A stretch of DNA of 64,000 nt from DATBFG01 sp036558645 (GTDB lineage: Bacteria; Acidobacteriota; Terriglobia; Terriglobales; Acidobacteriaceae), in contig DATBFG010000095.1 of NCBI GenBank assembly GCA_036558645.1, positions 40,924 through 104,923 of the forward strand, read 5' to 3'. How positions within the stretch are numbered: position 1 is the stretch's first letter; the number at the start of each line of letters is the position of its first letter. This document shows positions 16,981-26,169 of this stretch, in pieces. The notes beneath the pieces are model-generated. The model saw only the letters and a list, made by a program, of their open reading frames with translations. It did no database searches and had not been told where the DNA came from. The translations under genes and the position numbers were made by a program.

Positions 16981-18668
16981 ATCGGCGTTCTTTCCTTTTC
17001 GGTTCTGCCAGCCTGGCTCTGGCTTCACAATTGCGATCACCGCTGGCCTGGGGAGCATCGACCAGTCCGGGCTTCCGCTTTGCGGACGTGACCTCGCAGG
17101 CTGGAATCAACTTCCATCACAACAGCGGTGCGTATGGCGGCAAGCTTCTTCCTGAAACGCTCGGCTCGGGTTGCGCCTTCCTCGATTACGATCGTGATGG
17201 ATGGCAGGACATCCTACTGATCAATGGAATGGACTGGCCAGGCCACCCGCGCTCGCGCACAACCCTTCGCCTCTATCGGAACAACCGCAACGGCACGTTT
17301 TCTGATGTGACCCGGCAATCGGGTCTTGACATCGAGATGTATGGGATGGGCGTCGCCGTGGGTGATTATGACAATGATGGATTCCCCGACATCCTGGTCA
17401 CCTGCGTCGGCCAGAACCAATTATTTAGAAATACCGGTAAGGGAACTTTTCAGAATGTGACCCGCGCTGCTGGCCTCGGCGGAAGACAGGGGTTCAGCAC
17501 ATCTGCCACATGGGTGGACTATGACCGTGACGGACGCCTCGATTTGTTCGTCTGCAACTACGTGAAATGGTCGATGGATCATGACGTTTTCTGCAGCTTG
17601 GATGGCAAGCACAAATCGTACTGCACGCCTGAGGCCTACCGGGGACAAACCTGCTGGCTCTTTCACAATCGCGGAGACGGCACCTTCGAAGACGTGACTG
17701 CCAGTAGCGGTATCTTCGACAGTAGCTCGAAATCGCTCGGCGTGGTCATGATCGACTACGACCGTAATGGCTGGCCCGACCTTCTTGTAGCCAATGACAC
17801 TCAGCCCAACAAGCTCTATCGCAATCAACGTAACGGAACCTTCAAGGAAGTTGGCGTCGAGGCCGGAGTTGCTCTGACCACTGAAGGCAAGGCTCGAGCC
17901 GGCATGGGGGTGGATGTTGCGGACTTCGACAATTCGGGCAATCTCGGTATCGCCATCACGAATTTCGACAACGAGATGATCGGCTTCTACCGTGCTGGCA
18001 AGAACGGTTCCTTCGACGACGTGGCCGTCAGCACTGGCGTTGGACTTCCTTCCCGCAACACGCTGGGATTTGGGCTTGCCTTCTTTGATGCCGATCTGGA
18101 CGGCGATCAGGATCTGCTAGTAGTCAATGGACATATCGACGATACCGTCCGCAATATACGCGGCAACGTTGGCTATGCCCAGGCGCCGCAACTATTCTTG
18201 AACAACAATGGTACCTTTCACGACGCTGTGGCCGATGTTGGTGATCAGTTCGGTCAGCCGCGCGTCGGTCGCGGCTTGGCCCATGGCGACTTCGACCGCG
18301 ATGGCGATGTAGATGTTCTCATGACGACTAATAATGGGCCGGCATTTCTTTTCCGCAACGACCAGCTCGCCGGCAACCGAAGCATACGGTTTCATCTCAC
18401 CGGCTCGCAGTCGAATCGGGACGCAATCGGGGCAACGGTTCGAATCTTTCACGGCGGATCAAGCCAGATGCGCGTGGCAAAAGGTTCCTCCAGCTATCTG
18501 TCCCAGTCAGAACTGCCCCTGACCTTTGGCCTGGGAAAGAGAGACACGGTAGAGCGTGTTGTGATCGACTGGCCGAACGGAAGAACAGAGGAGTATAAGA
18601 ATATCTCCGCCGGCCGAGGATATAGTTGCGTTGAGGGTAAGAATATTGCCCCGATGGATGGGTTCTAA
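16977..18668 (+). CDS. CRTAC1 family protein: FG-GAP/VCBS propeller with ASPIC/UnbV domain, Tat-exported
   Basis: 563 residues. The TTG start overlaps the response-regulator stop, and the product begins MNRRSFLFGSASLALASQL, a twin-arginine signal. Repeated calcium-loop motifs (DYDRDGWQD, DYDNDGFPD, DYDRDGRLD, DYDRNGWPD, DADLDGDQD, DFDRDGDVD) mark a beta-propeller, and the C-terminal 75 residues are an ASPIC/UnbV domain (SNRDAIGATVRIF, WPNGRTEEY). Such proteins are abundant in Acidobacteria and Planctomycetes and are thought to be extracellular or periplasmic binding scaffolds. Its coupling to a two-component system is unusual and suggests that the system senses or controls a related surface process (inference). 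Confidence 0.87.
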   Translation: MNRRSFLFGSASLALASQLRSPLAWGASTSPGFRFADVTSQAGINFHHNSGAYGGKLLPETLGSGCAFLDYDRDGWQDILLINGMDWPGHPRSRTTLRLYRNNRNGTFSDVTRQSGLDIEMYGMGVAVGDYDNDGFPDILVTCVGQNQLFRNTGKGTFQNVTRAAGLGGRQGFSTSATWVDYDRDGRLDLFVCNYVKWSMDHDVFCSLDGKHKSYCTPEAYRGQTCWLFHNRGDGTFEDVTASSGIFDSSSKSLGVVMIDYDRNGWPDLLVANDTQPNKLYRNQRNGTFKEVGVEAGVALTTEGKARAGMGVDVADFDNSGNLGIAITNFDNEMIGFYRAGKNGSFDDVAVSTGVGLPSRNTLGFGLAFFDADLDGDQDLLVVNGHIDDTVRNIRGNVGYAQAPQLFLNNNGTFHDAVADVGDQFGQPRVGRGLAHGDFDRDGDVDVLMTTNNGPAFLFRNDQLAGNRSIRFHLTGSQSNRDAIGATVRIFHGGSSQMRVAKGSSSYLSQSELPLTFGLGKRDTVERVVIDWPNGRTEEYKNISAGRGYSCVEGKNIAPMDGF

Positions 18669-18853
18669 TCTCGATGGTTTCTAACAAACAGGTCGCCATC
18701 CCGATCTGCCCTCCCTTCGACGAAGAGAAACTGTCAAGCTGATGACCAAAGACCGCCGACAGTTGTTAGGGCTAACTTACAACCCATAATCCTGTTAAAC
18801 TCATGACGTCGTTCACTCGGCCAGGTACGTAATAAGTTTCCGCGGAGACGTCC

Positions 18854-20557
18854 GTGCCGGTTATCGTCCGAGTTTTGCATTTCGTTGTCCTAAGCAGTCT
18901 CCTCTCGTACGCCTTCGCTCAGAATGCCCCTCCGACTCCGCAGACAAAGCTGGCGTCGTTACCCATTTCGAAATCCCAGCATGTTAAGCTCCCACCTCCA
19001 AAGCTCACCGACAAGGAGAAACAGGGTCTGCGGCTGATCGACTCTGCCTTGACCGAAGCCACTGCGCTATCACCCGACATGCGCGCGTTCGTGGAGTGGC
19101 GGGCAGCCAATGGCCTTGCCAAGTACGACGCGAAGAGGTCCTTAGCCTTACTGGAGAGCGCATTCACCAGCGCGACCGAAATCGGTTCGCCCAGTAGTAC
19201 CCAAGAAAAATGTTTCTCCGATCCGCATTGCCGCATTATGCAGATTCTGCAGCTTAGCATTCTGAGGGACCTTATTAAGATGTCGCCGGAGAAAGCTTCT
19301 GAGTTGGCGTTGAAGGTGGATTCCTTCACGAAGGCAAGAATCGAGAGTAGCCTTCTGGATCAGTACATTGAAAAGAAACAACTGGATCGTGCCAAAGCTC
19401 TGCTAGACGAGCAGGCAGGAAGTGATGATTATCCTTATTACGCAGCAGGCTCGTTGATGGATGCGATACCCGATACGCGTCGCGATGAGCGAATCGCCAT
19501 CTTTGCCCAGGCCCTCAACAACTTTCAGCAGACCGCTACGGAGATGGAGCCCGATCCGTATGACTTTGCAGCCTTGTTGGTGCGGTTCTGGCGGCAACTG
19601 CCTCCTGCCATGGCAATGGGTGCAGTGGATTCGATATTGCACAAAACGAAGGACTACGAGGAAGCATCCCCCAAGCTCCCGATGGCAATTACCACATCGA
19701 CAAAGGGCATGCTCAATTTTTCTTCGATCTACGAGTTGCGTTTGTTCGAGTTGATGCCGATCATTCGCGAACTTGATAGCGCGCATGCCGAGGCGCTTCT
19801 TCGCGAACATGCGGAGGTCCGAAACAGCATCCTCGAACATCCAAATGGCTTGAACTCCTTAGATGACAAGTTTGATAAGCCACTCGATCCCAAAGATGAT
19901 TCCATACCCGCAATCATCGATATGGGTCGCGTTTATGATGCCCCCATGCAAACAGACCAAGCATACATCCTTCAGGAGGAAGCACGCATTCAGGACCTTG
20001 CCGATCGAAATCCAAAGCAGGCCCTCGCTGAGGTGTATACCCTTCCCGAACTTAATCAGAGTGGCAGCCACCCGCGAATGAACCTGTTTTACCTGGTAGC
20101 AGAGCGCACTATTAACAAAGATCCATCTGTCTGTCGAACTGCACTCAGCGAGATTCGTAAGAGTGTATCGTCATTAAAGCCCGAGTCTCAGGCACTTGAA
20201 CTCTTGCATGTGGCGGATCTTTATATCCAACTCCACGCGCAGGAGGACGTCGTTGAGACCTTGCATGAAACACTCAAGGTAATTGATGACCTGTATGACA
20301 AAGATAGCGACCTGAAAGACCCCAATCTTGCTTTCAAAGGGACATGGCCTTCGACCCAGTTCTGGGGTCGTTGCGTAACCATAGCGGCGCGGATTTCCCC
20401 TCAATTGGTGGAAGAAATTATTAGTCAAATACAGGATCCCGAGATTCTCTCCTACGAAAAAGTCATGTATGCGAATGGCCTCCTTGGCGCGCCGCATATT
20501 GATCTGCAGGTTGCACAAAATCACAAGGATTCCGATCACTTTTTCAGTGCTCGATAA
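18854..20557 (+). CDS. Exported helical-repeat protein of unknown function
   Basis: 567 residues from a GTG start, with a signal peptide (about 1-22, ending SYAFAQ). The mature chain has a proline-rich linker (PPTPQTKL...KLPPPKL) and then almost all-helical sequence with recurrent short helices (for example AFVEWRAANGLAKYDAKRSLALLESAF) that look like degenerate TPR-like repeats. No catalytic motif is recognisable. There is a possible small disulfide loop (EKCFSDPHCRIM). It stands alone, with 185 bases upstream and 189 downstream. I do not recognise the family; similar exported helical proteins occur in Acidobacteria. Confidence 0.7.
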   Translation: MPVIVRVLHFVVLSSLLSYAFAQNAPPTPQTKLASLPISKSQHVKLPPPKLTDKEKQGLRLIDSALTEATALSPDMRAFVEWRAANGLAKYDAKRSLALLESAFTSATEIGSPSSTQEKCFSDPHCRIMQILQLSILRDLIKMSPEKASELALKVDSFTKARIESSLLDQYIEKKQLDRAKALLDEQAGSDDYPYYAAGSLMDAIPDTRRDERIAIFAQALNNFQQTATEMEPDPYDFAALLVRFWRQLPPAMAMGAVDSILHKTKDYEEASPKLPMAITTSTKGMLNFSSIYELRLFELMPIIRELDSAHAEALLREHAEVRNSILEHPNGLNSLDDKFDKPLDPKDDSIPAIIDMGRVYDAPMQTDQAYILQEEARIQDLADRNPKQALAEVYTLPELNQSGSHPRMNLFYLVAERTINKDPSVCRTALSEIRKSVSSLKPESQALELLHVADLYIQLHAQEDVVETLHETLKVIDDLYDKDSDLKDPNLAFKGTWPSTQFWGRCVTIAARISPQLVEEIISQIQDPEILSYEKVMYANGLLGAPHIDLQVAQNHKDSDHFFSAR

Positions 20558-20746
20558 CCCCCTAGAACTCCTTTCATTGTGCAAACTTTTGCTTAGTCTT
20601 ATGCAGGAACGCTGAAACTCCTACCCACCCAATAGCTTATTTTGGAATCCAACTTGCTCTTACTGAGGTTGACGTCTTCGGTCGGCCGAAGTCCGAGGGC
20701 CTTGAAAGCCGCGTCTGACAAGGGTTTGCGGCAGTTGGAGAAATTT

Positions 20747-21061
20747 ATGAAAACGACTCTCATTCTATTCTGTTTACTGTGCACGGCCACGGCATTTGGC
20801 CAGGCATTTGGCGGAGCTTTAAGCACTGAACCCATCATTATTCAGCCAGTGACGCATCCGCAGCATGCGTCGCAACTACCCATGCTCCAGGAGCAAAGTC
20901 TTTATTACGTTTCGACATCCGTCATCACTGCTCACGGCGAACGGCCTCTCTGGGAATTCGCAACTCAAACCAGGGAAGTACCTCTCGGCGACCTCGCTCG
21001 TCTCTTCAGGGAGGGTCACGAAGACAAGAGAAAAGCAAATAAGGTTTGGGAGAACCAATAA
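20747..21061 (+). CDS. Small exported protein of unknown function
   Basis: 104 residues from the ATG at 20747, chosen because GGAG lies just upstream and a clean signal peptide begins there (MKTTLILFCLLCTATAFGQ); the frame is open 35 codons further upstream without support. The mature part is about 85 residues with a basic, helical C-terminus (LARLFREGHEDKRKANKVWENQ). This tail resembles end segments of acidobacterial exported proteins, but no function can be given. Confidence 0.6.
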   Translation: MKTTLILFCLLCTATAFGQAFGGALSTEPIIIQPVTHPQHASQLPMLQEQSLYYVSTSVITAHGERPLWEFATQTREVPLGDLARLFREGHEDKRKANKVWENQ

Positions 21062-21145
21062 CGTCGCTCGGGTCATCCCAAGCGTACGTTGAGTAGACGA
21101 GACAGTGAGCCGCCTTTGTGCACTTCTATTTCTGCCCCGCTACCG

Positions 21146-22963
21146 TTACTTAACCATCAGATAAGTCGAATATTGCTGATCTGAAATTGCGGTAAAAGGC
21201 CGTAAACGGAATGATGTGTTATCCGTTTGAACGATCCATTCTGAATTGCCCGTACTCTTCGCGGATAGCAACTCCTGACCGCTGACCTGCGGTAGCTTGT
21301 CAGCGATTGCAAACAGTACGGTTGGACCCGCCAAGAGCGCGACTGTCCTAGGATGTCGTGAATCGATCGGTTCCAACCGCATCCTCAGTGGCAATTCCAA
21401 CTCCACGTGATCTGTTCCTTTCCAGGTTCGTTGGATCGTAAAGAATTGTCCGGGACGAACGACCGCGGACATGCGCTTGCCATTCACCGAAACCGAAGCT
21501 CCGTTAGCCCAAGATGGAATTCGCAATCTTAGGGCAAAATCCAGCTGCCGCGATGGGCTCACATCGATCCTGATCTGGCTGTCAGTTGGATAGGAAGTCT
21601 CCTGCGAAATTGAAACCTGTGTCCCATCTTGAGTCCACCTCAGCGACGAGGGCATGTAAAGGTTGACGTAGACGCCATCGCGATCGTGGAAGTAGGAACT
21701 AATCCAATAGTCCGTAGCTATCTGCGGCATGGTGCCGGAACAGCAGGGCCATCGGTGTTCGCAGTAAACTTTCTGCGCTTTGAAGTTGTAATCCGAATAA
21801 TAAAAAGTTCTTCCGTCCGGCTGCAACGGAAGCGCTCCCAGAATCGTGTTGTACATAACCTGTTCCATGCTGTCGCCGTATTGTGAATTGCCGGTCACAC
21901 GAAGCAGATAGCGGGTCAATTTGAAATGTGCGTAAGCGCCACAAGGAGTTTCGAAGCTATGATGCGTGTTTTGCAGGCTTGCCTCCACATCGTCACTGTT
22001 AGGAGCGCGCAGCGTTTCGTCCGGACCCCACCCTCCTGTTGAATAGCTTTGTGCTTGCAGAAAATCAAAGCCGTTGCTCGCCGCCAGCAGATGCCTCCGA
22101 CTTCCCAGCGTCAGATAGGCTTGCATGGCCGAACACAGGGCATTCACGTGACTGTACGCGTGCCTGCCTTCGAACGGACAGTGTCCCTCAGCCAGCGGAT
22201 CAAAATACTCATCGTCGAGATAGGCCTTGCCCATCTTGAGATAGCGCTCGCCAGCCCCCCGCTGGTAAGCAAGAAACATGTTTTCTGGCACAGTATGCGA
22301 TTCATCCCACGTGTAAGACACGTCGGTTCCGGGGCGCCAGCTTTGTCCATGCTTTATGGCCTTGCCTGGCAGGTAGGGGATTGCAGTATCTGTCGTCTGC
22401 TCCAGGATGCGGTATGCGTTCGAATCTCCTGCCCACTGATGCGAGTCAATCAGGCCGCAGACTAGCTTGTCATAGCAGTAGGCCGGAAAACGGTTCTTCA
22501 ATGAATAGAACTCACCGGAAATGGTCTTCGCGTACAAGAGATTTAAACGCAGAATCTTTTCTCGAACCGCAGCGTCTTGATTGATCGCATAGGCGCGTGC
22601 AAGGGCCGATATCCACTGGCCGAACGTTGCACTCGGAGCAAACCCGGCATCAAAGGTGTGCCAGTCATAGTTAGGATCATACTTGTACCAACCACCCAAT
22701 TCCTCGCCGGGCGCCGGCTGCCCCACCATCTGGCGGAAGGGTTTCAGCAGGCTATCTTCGCTCAAGCCCATCAACACTGCGTGAGTATTGTCAAATTGCT
22801 TGCGATGAAGTTCGCTGGTCACGGTAACGCTGCCATAGTTGAATTCATTGAGTGGCGCAGGTAAAACCGACGCCGCAACCGTCAATGGCATGCGTACCCG
22901 GGAAGCAGCCCAGGCTGCCGTCATGACAGAAGCAGAATGCAGAAACATCCTTCGTGAAATCAT
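21146..22963 (-). CDS. Beta-L-arabinofuranosidase-like glycoside hydrolase (GH127/GH146, DUF1680)
   Basis: 605 residues with a signal sequence (MISRRMFLHSASVMTAAW, possible Tat). The (alpha/alpha)6 barrel carries the cysteine cluster typical of GH127 (CEHRWPCCSGTMPQ, with the CC pair that coordinates zinc and includes the catalytic cysteine in characterised members), preceded by SMEQVMYNTILGALPLQPDGRTFYYSDYN, which holds the conserved glutamate region. Known enzymes release beta-L-arabinofuranose from plant glycoproteins or pectin. The start overlaps the GH20 stop by 4 bases, the last step of a coupled TPR-GH20-GH127 unit. Exact specificity is not certain. Confidence 0.87.
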   Translation of the reverse strand: MISRRMFLHSASVMTAAWAASRVRMPLTVAASVLPAPLNEFNYGSVTVTSELHRKQFDNTHAVLMGLSEDSLLKPFRQMVGQPAPGEELGGWYKYDPNYDWHTFDAGFAPSATFGQWISALARAYAINQDAAVREKILRLNLLYAKTISGEFYSLKNRFPAYCYDKLVCGLIDSHQWAGDSNAYRILEQTTDTAIPYLPGKAIKHGQSWRPGTDVSYTWDESHTVPENMFLAYQRGAGERYLKMGKAYLDDEYFDPLAEGHCPFEGRHAYSHVNALCSAMQAYLTLGSRRHLLAASNGFDFLQAQSYSTGGWGPDETLRAPNSDDVEASLQNTHHSFETPCGAYAHFKLTRYLLRVTGNSQYGDSMEQVMYNTILGALPLQPDGRTFYYSDYNFKAQKVYCEHRWPCCSGTMPQIATDYWISSYFHDRDGVYVNLYMPSSLRWTQDGTQVSISQETSYPTDSQIRIDVSPSRQLDFALRLRIPSWANGASVSVNGKRMSAVVRPGQFFTIQRTWKGTDHVELELPLRMRLEPIDSRHPRTVALLAGPTVLFAIADKLPQVSGQELLSAKSTGNSEWIVQTDNTSFRLRPFTAISDQQYSTYLMVK

Positions 22964-25026
22964 TGGGTGACCGTAACCTGCACGCGTCCGCTCGCTTCCA
23001 CTAACTGCTGCACGGCATCAACCACCTGCAATAGCAAATCGGCCCTTGCGGCTCGTGCATTCTGAAGCATTGTTGCCTGGTGGGTCCTCCATGGCTCAGG
23101 TGAAGACGAAGCCTTGTCCAGATAATCAAGCGCCAACAATCCCGCCGATCCCAGTAAAGCGAGATCCTGCGAGAGCGGCGCGAGTTCCTGAAGCAGAAAT
23201 GACCGTCCGAGTATGGGCTGCAGCTTCGAGTCGTTGTCGCGCCATGTAATCAACTGCGATCGAATTGCCCCTTCCGACTCCTGATCTTTTCCACCCGCTT
23301 TGAGATATTTATCAACCCGTTCCCGAAAGTGTCGTGCTGTTTCGCTTTCGGCAGGAACCCCATCCACTAAGTGGTTCAAAGGAGCACGAAAATCCCAAGG
23401 TCCTTTCACGTTATTGATCCGCGTGTAATCCTTCACCGGCTCGACGACATCAGCCAGCGTGCGAAGCGCGACCAAATCCGGTGTGCCAGCCATGCGTTCG
23501 ATCGCCTGGTTTACGAATGTCCGATGCGTAAGTCCGAGCCGATCCAGTCTCCAGCTTATGAGGTCAAGCCGCTCATAGAGTGATCGTAGGTCCTGTACGT
23601 CGGCTGGCGACCATAGTCTTTCGGCGATCGCGGAATTTCTCGGCCAGGTTCGGGAATCGATGTTTTCAGCAGTGACCCACTCCGTCCACATGCACGACTC
23701 GCCGCCCAGGATGCGGCTTTTCTCATCCGGGCTGAGCGTCGCTGCTCCTCCGCTCATTGGCTCAACCGCGTAATGGCGGGCCACAGGCCACATCAAATCG
23801 AGGTAATAGCCGAATGACAAAAGGCCGCTGTACCCTTTCCGTGCTGCATCAGCGAGGGACTCCTGACCGCGCCAGGTTTGCACGACGACACTCTTCGGCA
23901 AACCAGGGTGCAAGACGTCATCCCATCCCATCATGATCTTGCCGTGCTTGCTTACAATCTTCTGCAAGCGCTGATTGAAGTACGCTTGCAGATCCTGATT
24001 ATTCTTCATGCCGTGGCTTCGCATGAATTCCTGTATCTTCGGATTCGAATTCCACTGCGCGCCGCTGACTTCATCCCCGCCGATATGGACATAGTCATCG
24101 GGAAATATCTTACTCATCTCGCCGAGAAATTTATCGATGAACTTATAAGTTGATTCGCGTGTGGGATCGATGATCGCATCCGGCCCGCCGGGGTCCACCT
24201 TGTATGGACCCGGACCACTCGCCAACTCCGGATATCCAGCAAACATCGAACTGCTGTGGCCCGGCATTTCAAACTCGGGAAGAACACGAATTCCGCGATC
24301 ATGCGCGTAATCCACCAGGTCGCTGATTTCCGCCTGGGTGTAATAGTGCCCATCCGAACCCATTTCCTGAAGCTTGGGAGATTTCTTGCTCTCCAGCCGG
24401 AACCCTTCGTTGTCGTAGAGATGCAGATGCAAAACGTTCATCTTGACGGCCGCCATGCCGTCAATGTTGCGCTTGAGTACATCAACAGGTATATAGTGAC
24501 GCCCTACATCGATGAGCAACCCACGCCAGGCAAAGCGCGGCTGATCGTGAATGGTTGCGGCGGGCACGGCGTATCCGCCCGCGGTGGTCTCGACCATCTG
24601 CAGAAATGTTTCCAGCCCGTGCAGAATGCCCAGAGGGTTCGGCGCTGACAGCTTTGCCCCGGAGCCAGAGATGTCGAGGCTGTACGATTCATCCTCTCCA
24701 AGCTTTAACACTCTTGAACTGTTCGCTGCAGCGCGTATCTCAAGTATCGGCTGTGCTCCAGCTTTCTTTTCGAAGAAGATTCCTGTTCGGGCCGTAAGTT
24801 GAGCAAGAAATCTCTCCACCCCTCTATCGAGCATTGGGTCTTGGATTCCCACGATTGCAACCTTGAATCCCTGGTCAATGATGAATTGTCCCGTGCCAAC
24901 CTCAATCGCCGCGGGCATCGGCATGACCTTGATCCCAGGCGCCGACTGTGCGGACACATGTGCACACACAGAAAGAATTACGCAAAAACCCAGCAGCCCC
25001 AGTACAGCCACCCGCGGCCTACTCAC
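22960..25026 (-). CDS. Beta-N-acetylhexosaminidase, GH20, exported
   Basis: 688 residues: signal peptide (1-26, ending VSAQS), the GH20b non-catalytic N-terminal domain (about 30-160), the TIM barrel (about 165-500) starting FAWRGLLIDVGRHYIP, and a 190-residue helical C-terminal extension. The catalytic pair Asp318-Glu319 lies in HIGGDEVSG, the substrate-assisted mechanism signature, with the conserved EFEMPGHSS upstream. Expected to release terminal GlcNAc/GalNAc from chitin fragments, peptidoglycan or glycoproteins in the periplasm or outside. Its ATG overlaps the TPR stop by 4 bases and its stop overlaps the GH127 start by 4. Confidence 0.93.
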   Translation of the reverse strand: MSRPRVAVLGLLGFCVILSVCAHVSAQSAPGIKVMPMPAAIEVGTGQFIIDQGFKVAIVGIQDPMLDRGVERFLAQLTARTGIFFEKKAGAQPILEIRAAANSSRVLKLGEDESYSLDISGSGAKLSAPNPLGILHGLETFLQMVETTAGGYAVPAATIHDQPRFAWRGLLIDVGRHYIPVDVLKRNIDGMAAVKMNVLHLHLYDNEGFRLESKKSPKLQEMGSDGHYYTQAEISDLVDYAHDRGIRVLPEFEMPGHSSSMFAGYPELASGPGPYKVDPGGPDAIIDPTRESTYKFIDKFLGEMSKIFPDDYVHIGGDEVSGAQWNSNPKIQEFMRSHGMKNNQDLQAYFNQRLQKIVSKHGKIMMGWDDVLHPGLPKSVVVQTWRGQESLADAARKGYSGLLSFGYYLDLMWPVARHYAVEPMSGGAATLSPDEKSRILGGESCMWTEWVTAENIDSRTWPRNSAIAERLWSPADVQDLRSLYERLDLISWRLDRLGLTHRTFVNQAIERMAGTPDLVALRTLADVVEPVKDYTRINNVKGPWDFRAPLNHLVDGVPAESETARHFRERVDKYLKAGGKDQESEGAIRSQLITWRDNDSKLQPILGRSFLLQELAPLSQDLALLGSAGLLALDYLDKASSSPEPWRTHQATMLQNARAARADLLLQVVDAVQQLVEASGRVQVTVTQ

Positions 25027-26075
25027 TGCTTTTCCGCCTGCGAGCCCTGCAAGCGCTTCGCGGTTTGCAGTTCCTGTTCGGCCTCCTGGGCTCGGCCCGC
25101 ATCCCGATAAGCCTGCCCGAGCAAGTGGTGCGTCATGGGATTGTTCGGATCCATAGTTAAGGCACGCTGCAGCGCACGAATTGCTAACTCTGTTTCACCT
25201 TTCTTTTCGAGAACCTTTCCCATCAGGATGTATGGTCCAGTTGCGGTCGAGTCCAGCCAGATCGACTGCTGCAGCAACCGCTCCGATTCATCGAATTTTT
25301 GGATGCGCGAGTAGGCGTCTGCGAGCTTGTAGTATGCCGCTGCGTACGCAGGATTAATTGCCAACTCCTTCTCGAACTCCGCAATCGATTCTGGAATCTG
25401 CGATTCGAACAGGTACAACTCGCCCAAGAGAAAATGCGCGAGCGGAAGCTTCGGATCAGCCGCGACTGCTTTTTGTGCGTACTCTTTCGCCACTGGTCCA
25501 TACTCCTGCCTCAAAAGCATGCGCGCAGTGAACAGGTAGCTTTGTGCGGAATCCGGTGTAACGTTGAACATCTTGGCGAAAGCCTTCTGCGCGTGTGGGT
25601 AGTCCTTGCTCTGGATGTAACAGATCCCGAGGATATACGAAGCATCTACATTCGCCCGCGGGAACCAGGTCTGCACTTTCTCCAGAAGTGGAATCGCCTC
25701 AGCCGGCCTGCCGGAGAGGTAATACGAAAGTCCGAGTAGCTGTGTCGCCTCGTTGTCAGCAGGATCTTCTGCAATTGCTTTCTTTAGGTAGTCACTTGCG
25801 TGCGGATAGTCGCCCTTCTGATAGTACGTAACTCCCATCTCGTGCGAAATGCCTTTAGCCTCGGGATGTTTGGCCGCCAAGTCTTGCAATTGAGCAAGGG
25901 CCTCATCGTATCGAGCGTGCCGAGCGAGTGCCTGCGCTGATGCGAGAACAGACTGCGAATCCGCGCTGGCTATCTGACTCGAGGAGTTGCTCTTGGGCGC
26001 GGTCGCCTCCTGCCCGACACAGGGCAGCGTTAGAAGGAGAGCAGAAAGCACAAGCTGGGTACGGAAGATCAACAC
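25023..26075 (-). CDS. Exported TPR protein at the head of the GH20/GH127 unit
   Basis: 350 residues if started at the GTG at 26075 (a TTG at 26072 also fits). The frame is open further upstream, but that part would run through the intrinsic terminator and into the TonB receptor, so it is rejected. A signal peptide (about FRTQLVLSALLLTLPCVGQ) precedes six or more TPR units. The C-terminus is basic/polar (LQTAKRLQGSQAEKQ). Overlap of 4 bases with GH20 implies coupled expression. Probably a periplasmic scaffold for the hydrolases or for the adjacent receptor (inference). Confidence 0.78.
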   Translation of the reverse strand: MLIFRTQLVLSALLLTLPCVGQEATAPKSNSSSQIASADSQSVLASAQALARHARYDEALAQLQDLAAKHPEAKGISHEMGVTYYQKGDYPHASDYLKKAIAEDPADNEATQLLGLSYYLSGRPAEAIPLLEKVQTWFPRANVDASYILGICYIQSKDYPHAQKAFAKMFNVTPDSAQSYLFTARMLLRQEYGPVAKEYAQKAVAADPKLPLAHFLLGELYLFESQIPESIAEFEKELAINPAYAAAYYKLADAYSRIQKFDESERLLQQSIWLDSTATGPYILMGKVLEKKGETELAIRALQRALTMDPNNPMTHHLLGQAYRDAGRAQEAEQELQTAKRLQGSQAEKQ

Positions 26076-26113
26076 AGGCCGCCGAAAGAAAGTTTCCACC
26101 CCAATTAGACCAC

Positions 26114-26146
26114 AAACAAAAAGGGGAGTCTCACGAGACTCCCCTT
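26114..26146 (-). terminator. Rho-independent terminator of the second TonB receptor gene
   Basis: A perfect 12-bp palindrome (26121-26132 with 26135-26146) is followed on the minus strand by TTTTTGTTTG. It lies 23 bases after the receptor stop, separating the receptor transcript from the TPR-GH20-GH127 unit. Confidence 0.9.
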
Positions 26147-26169
26147 GTGTGATCACAACCGAAACCGGT

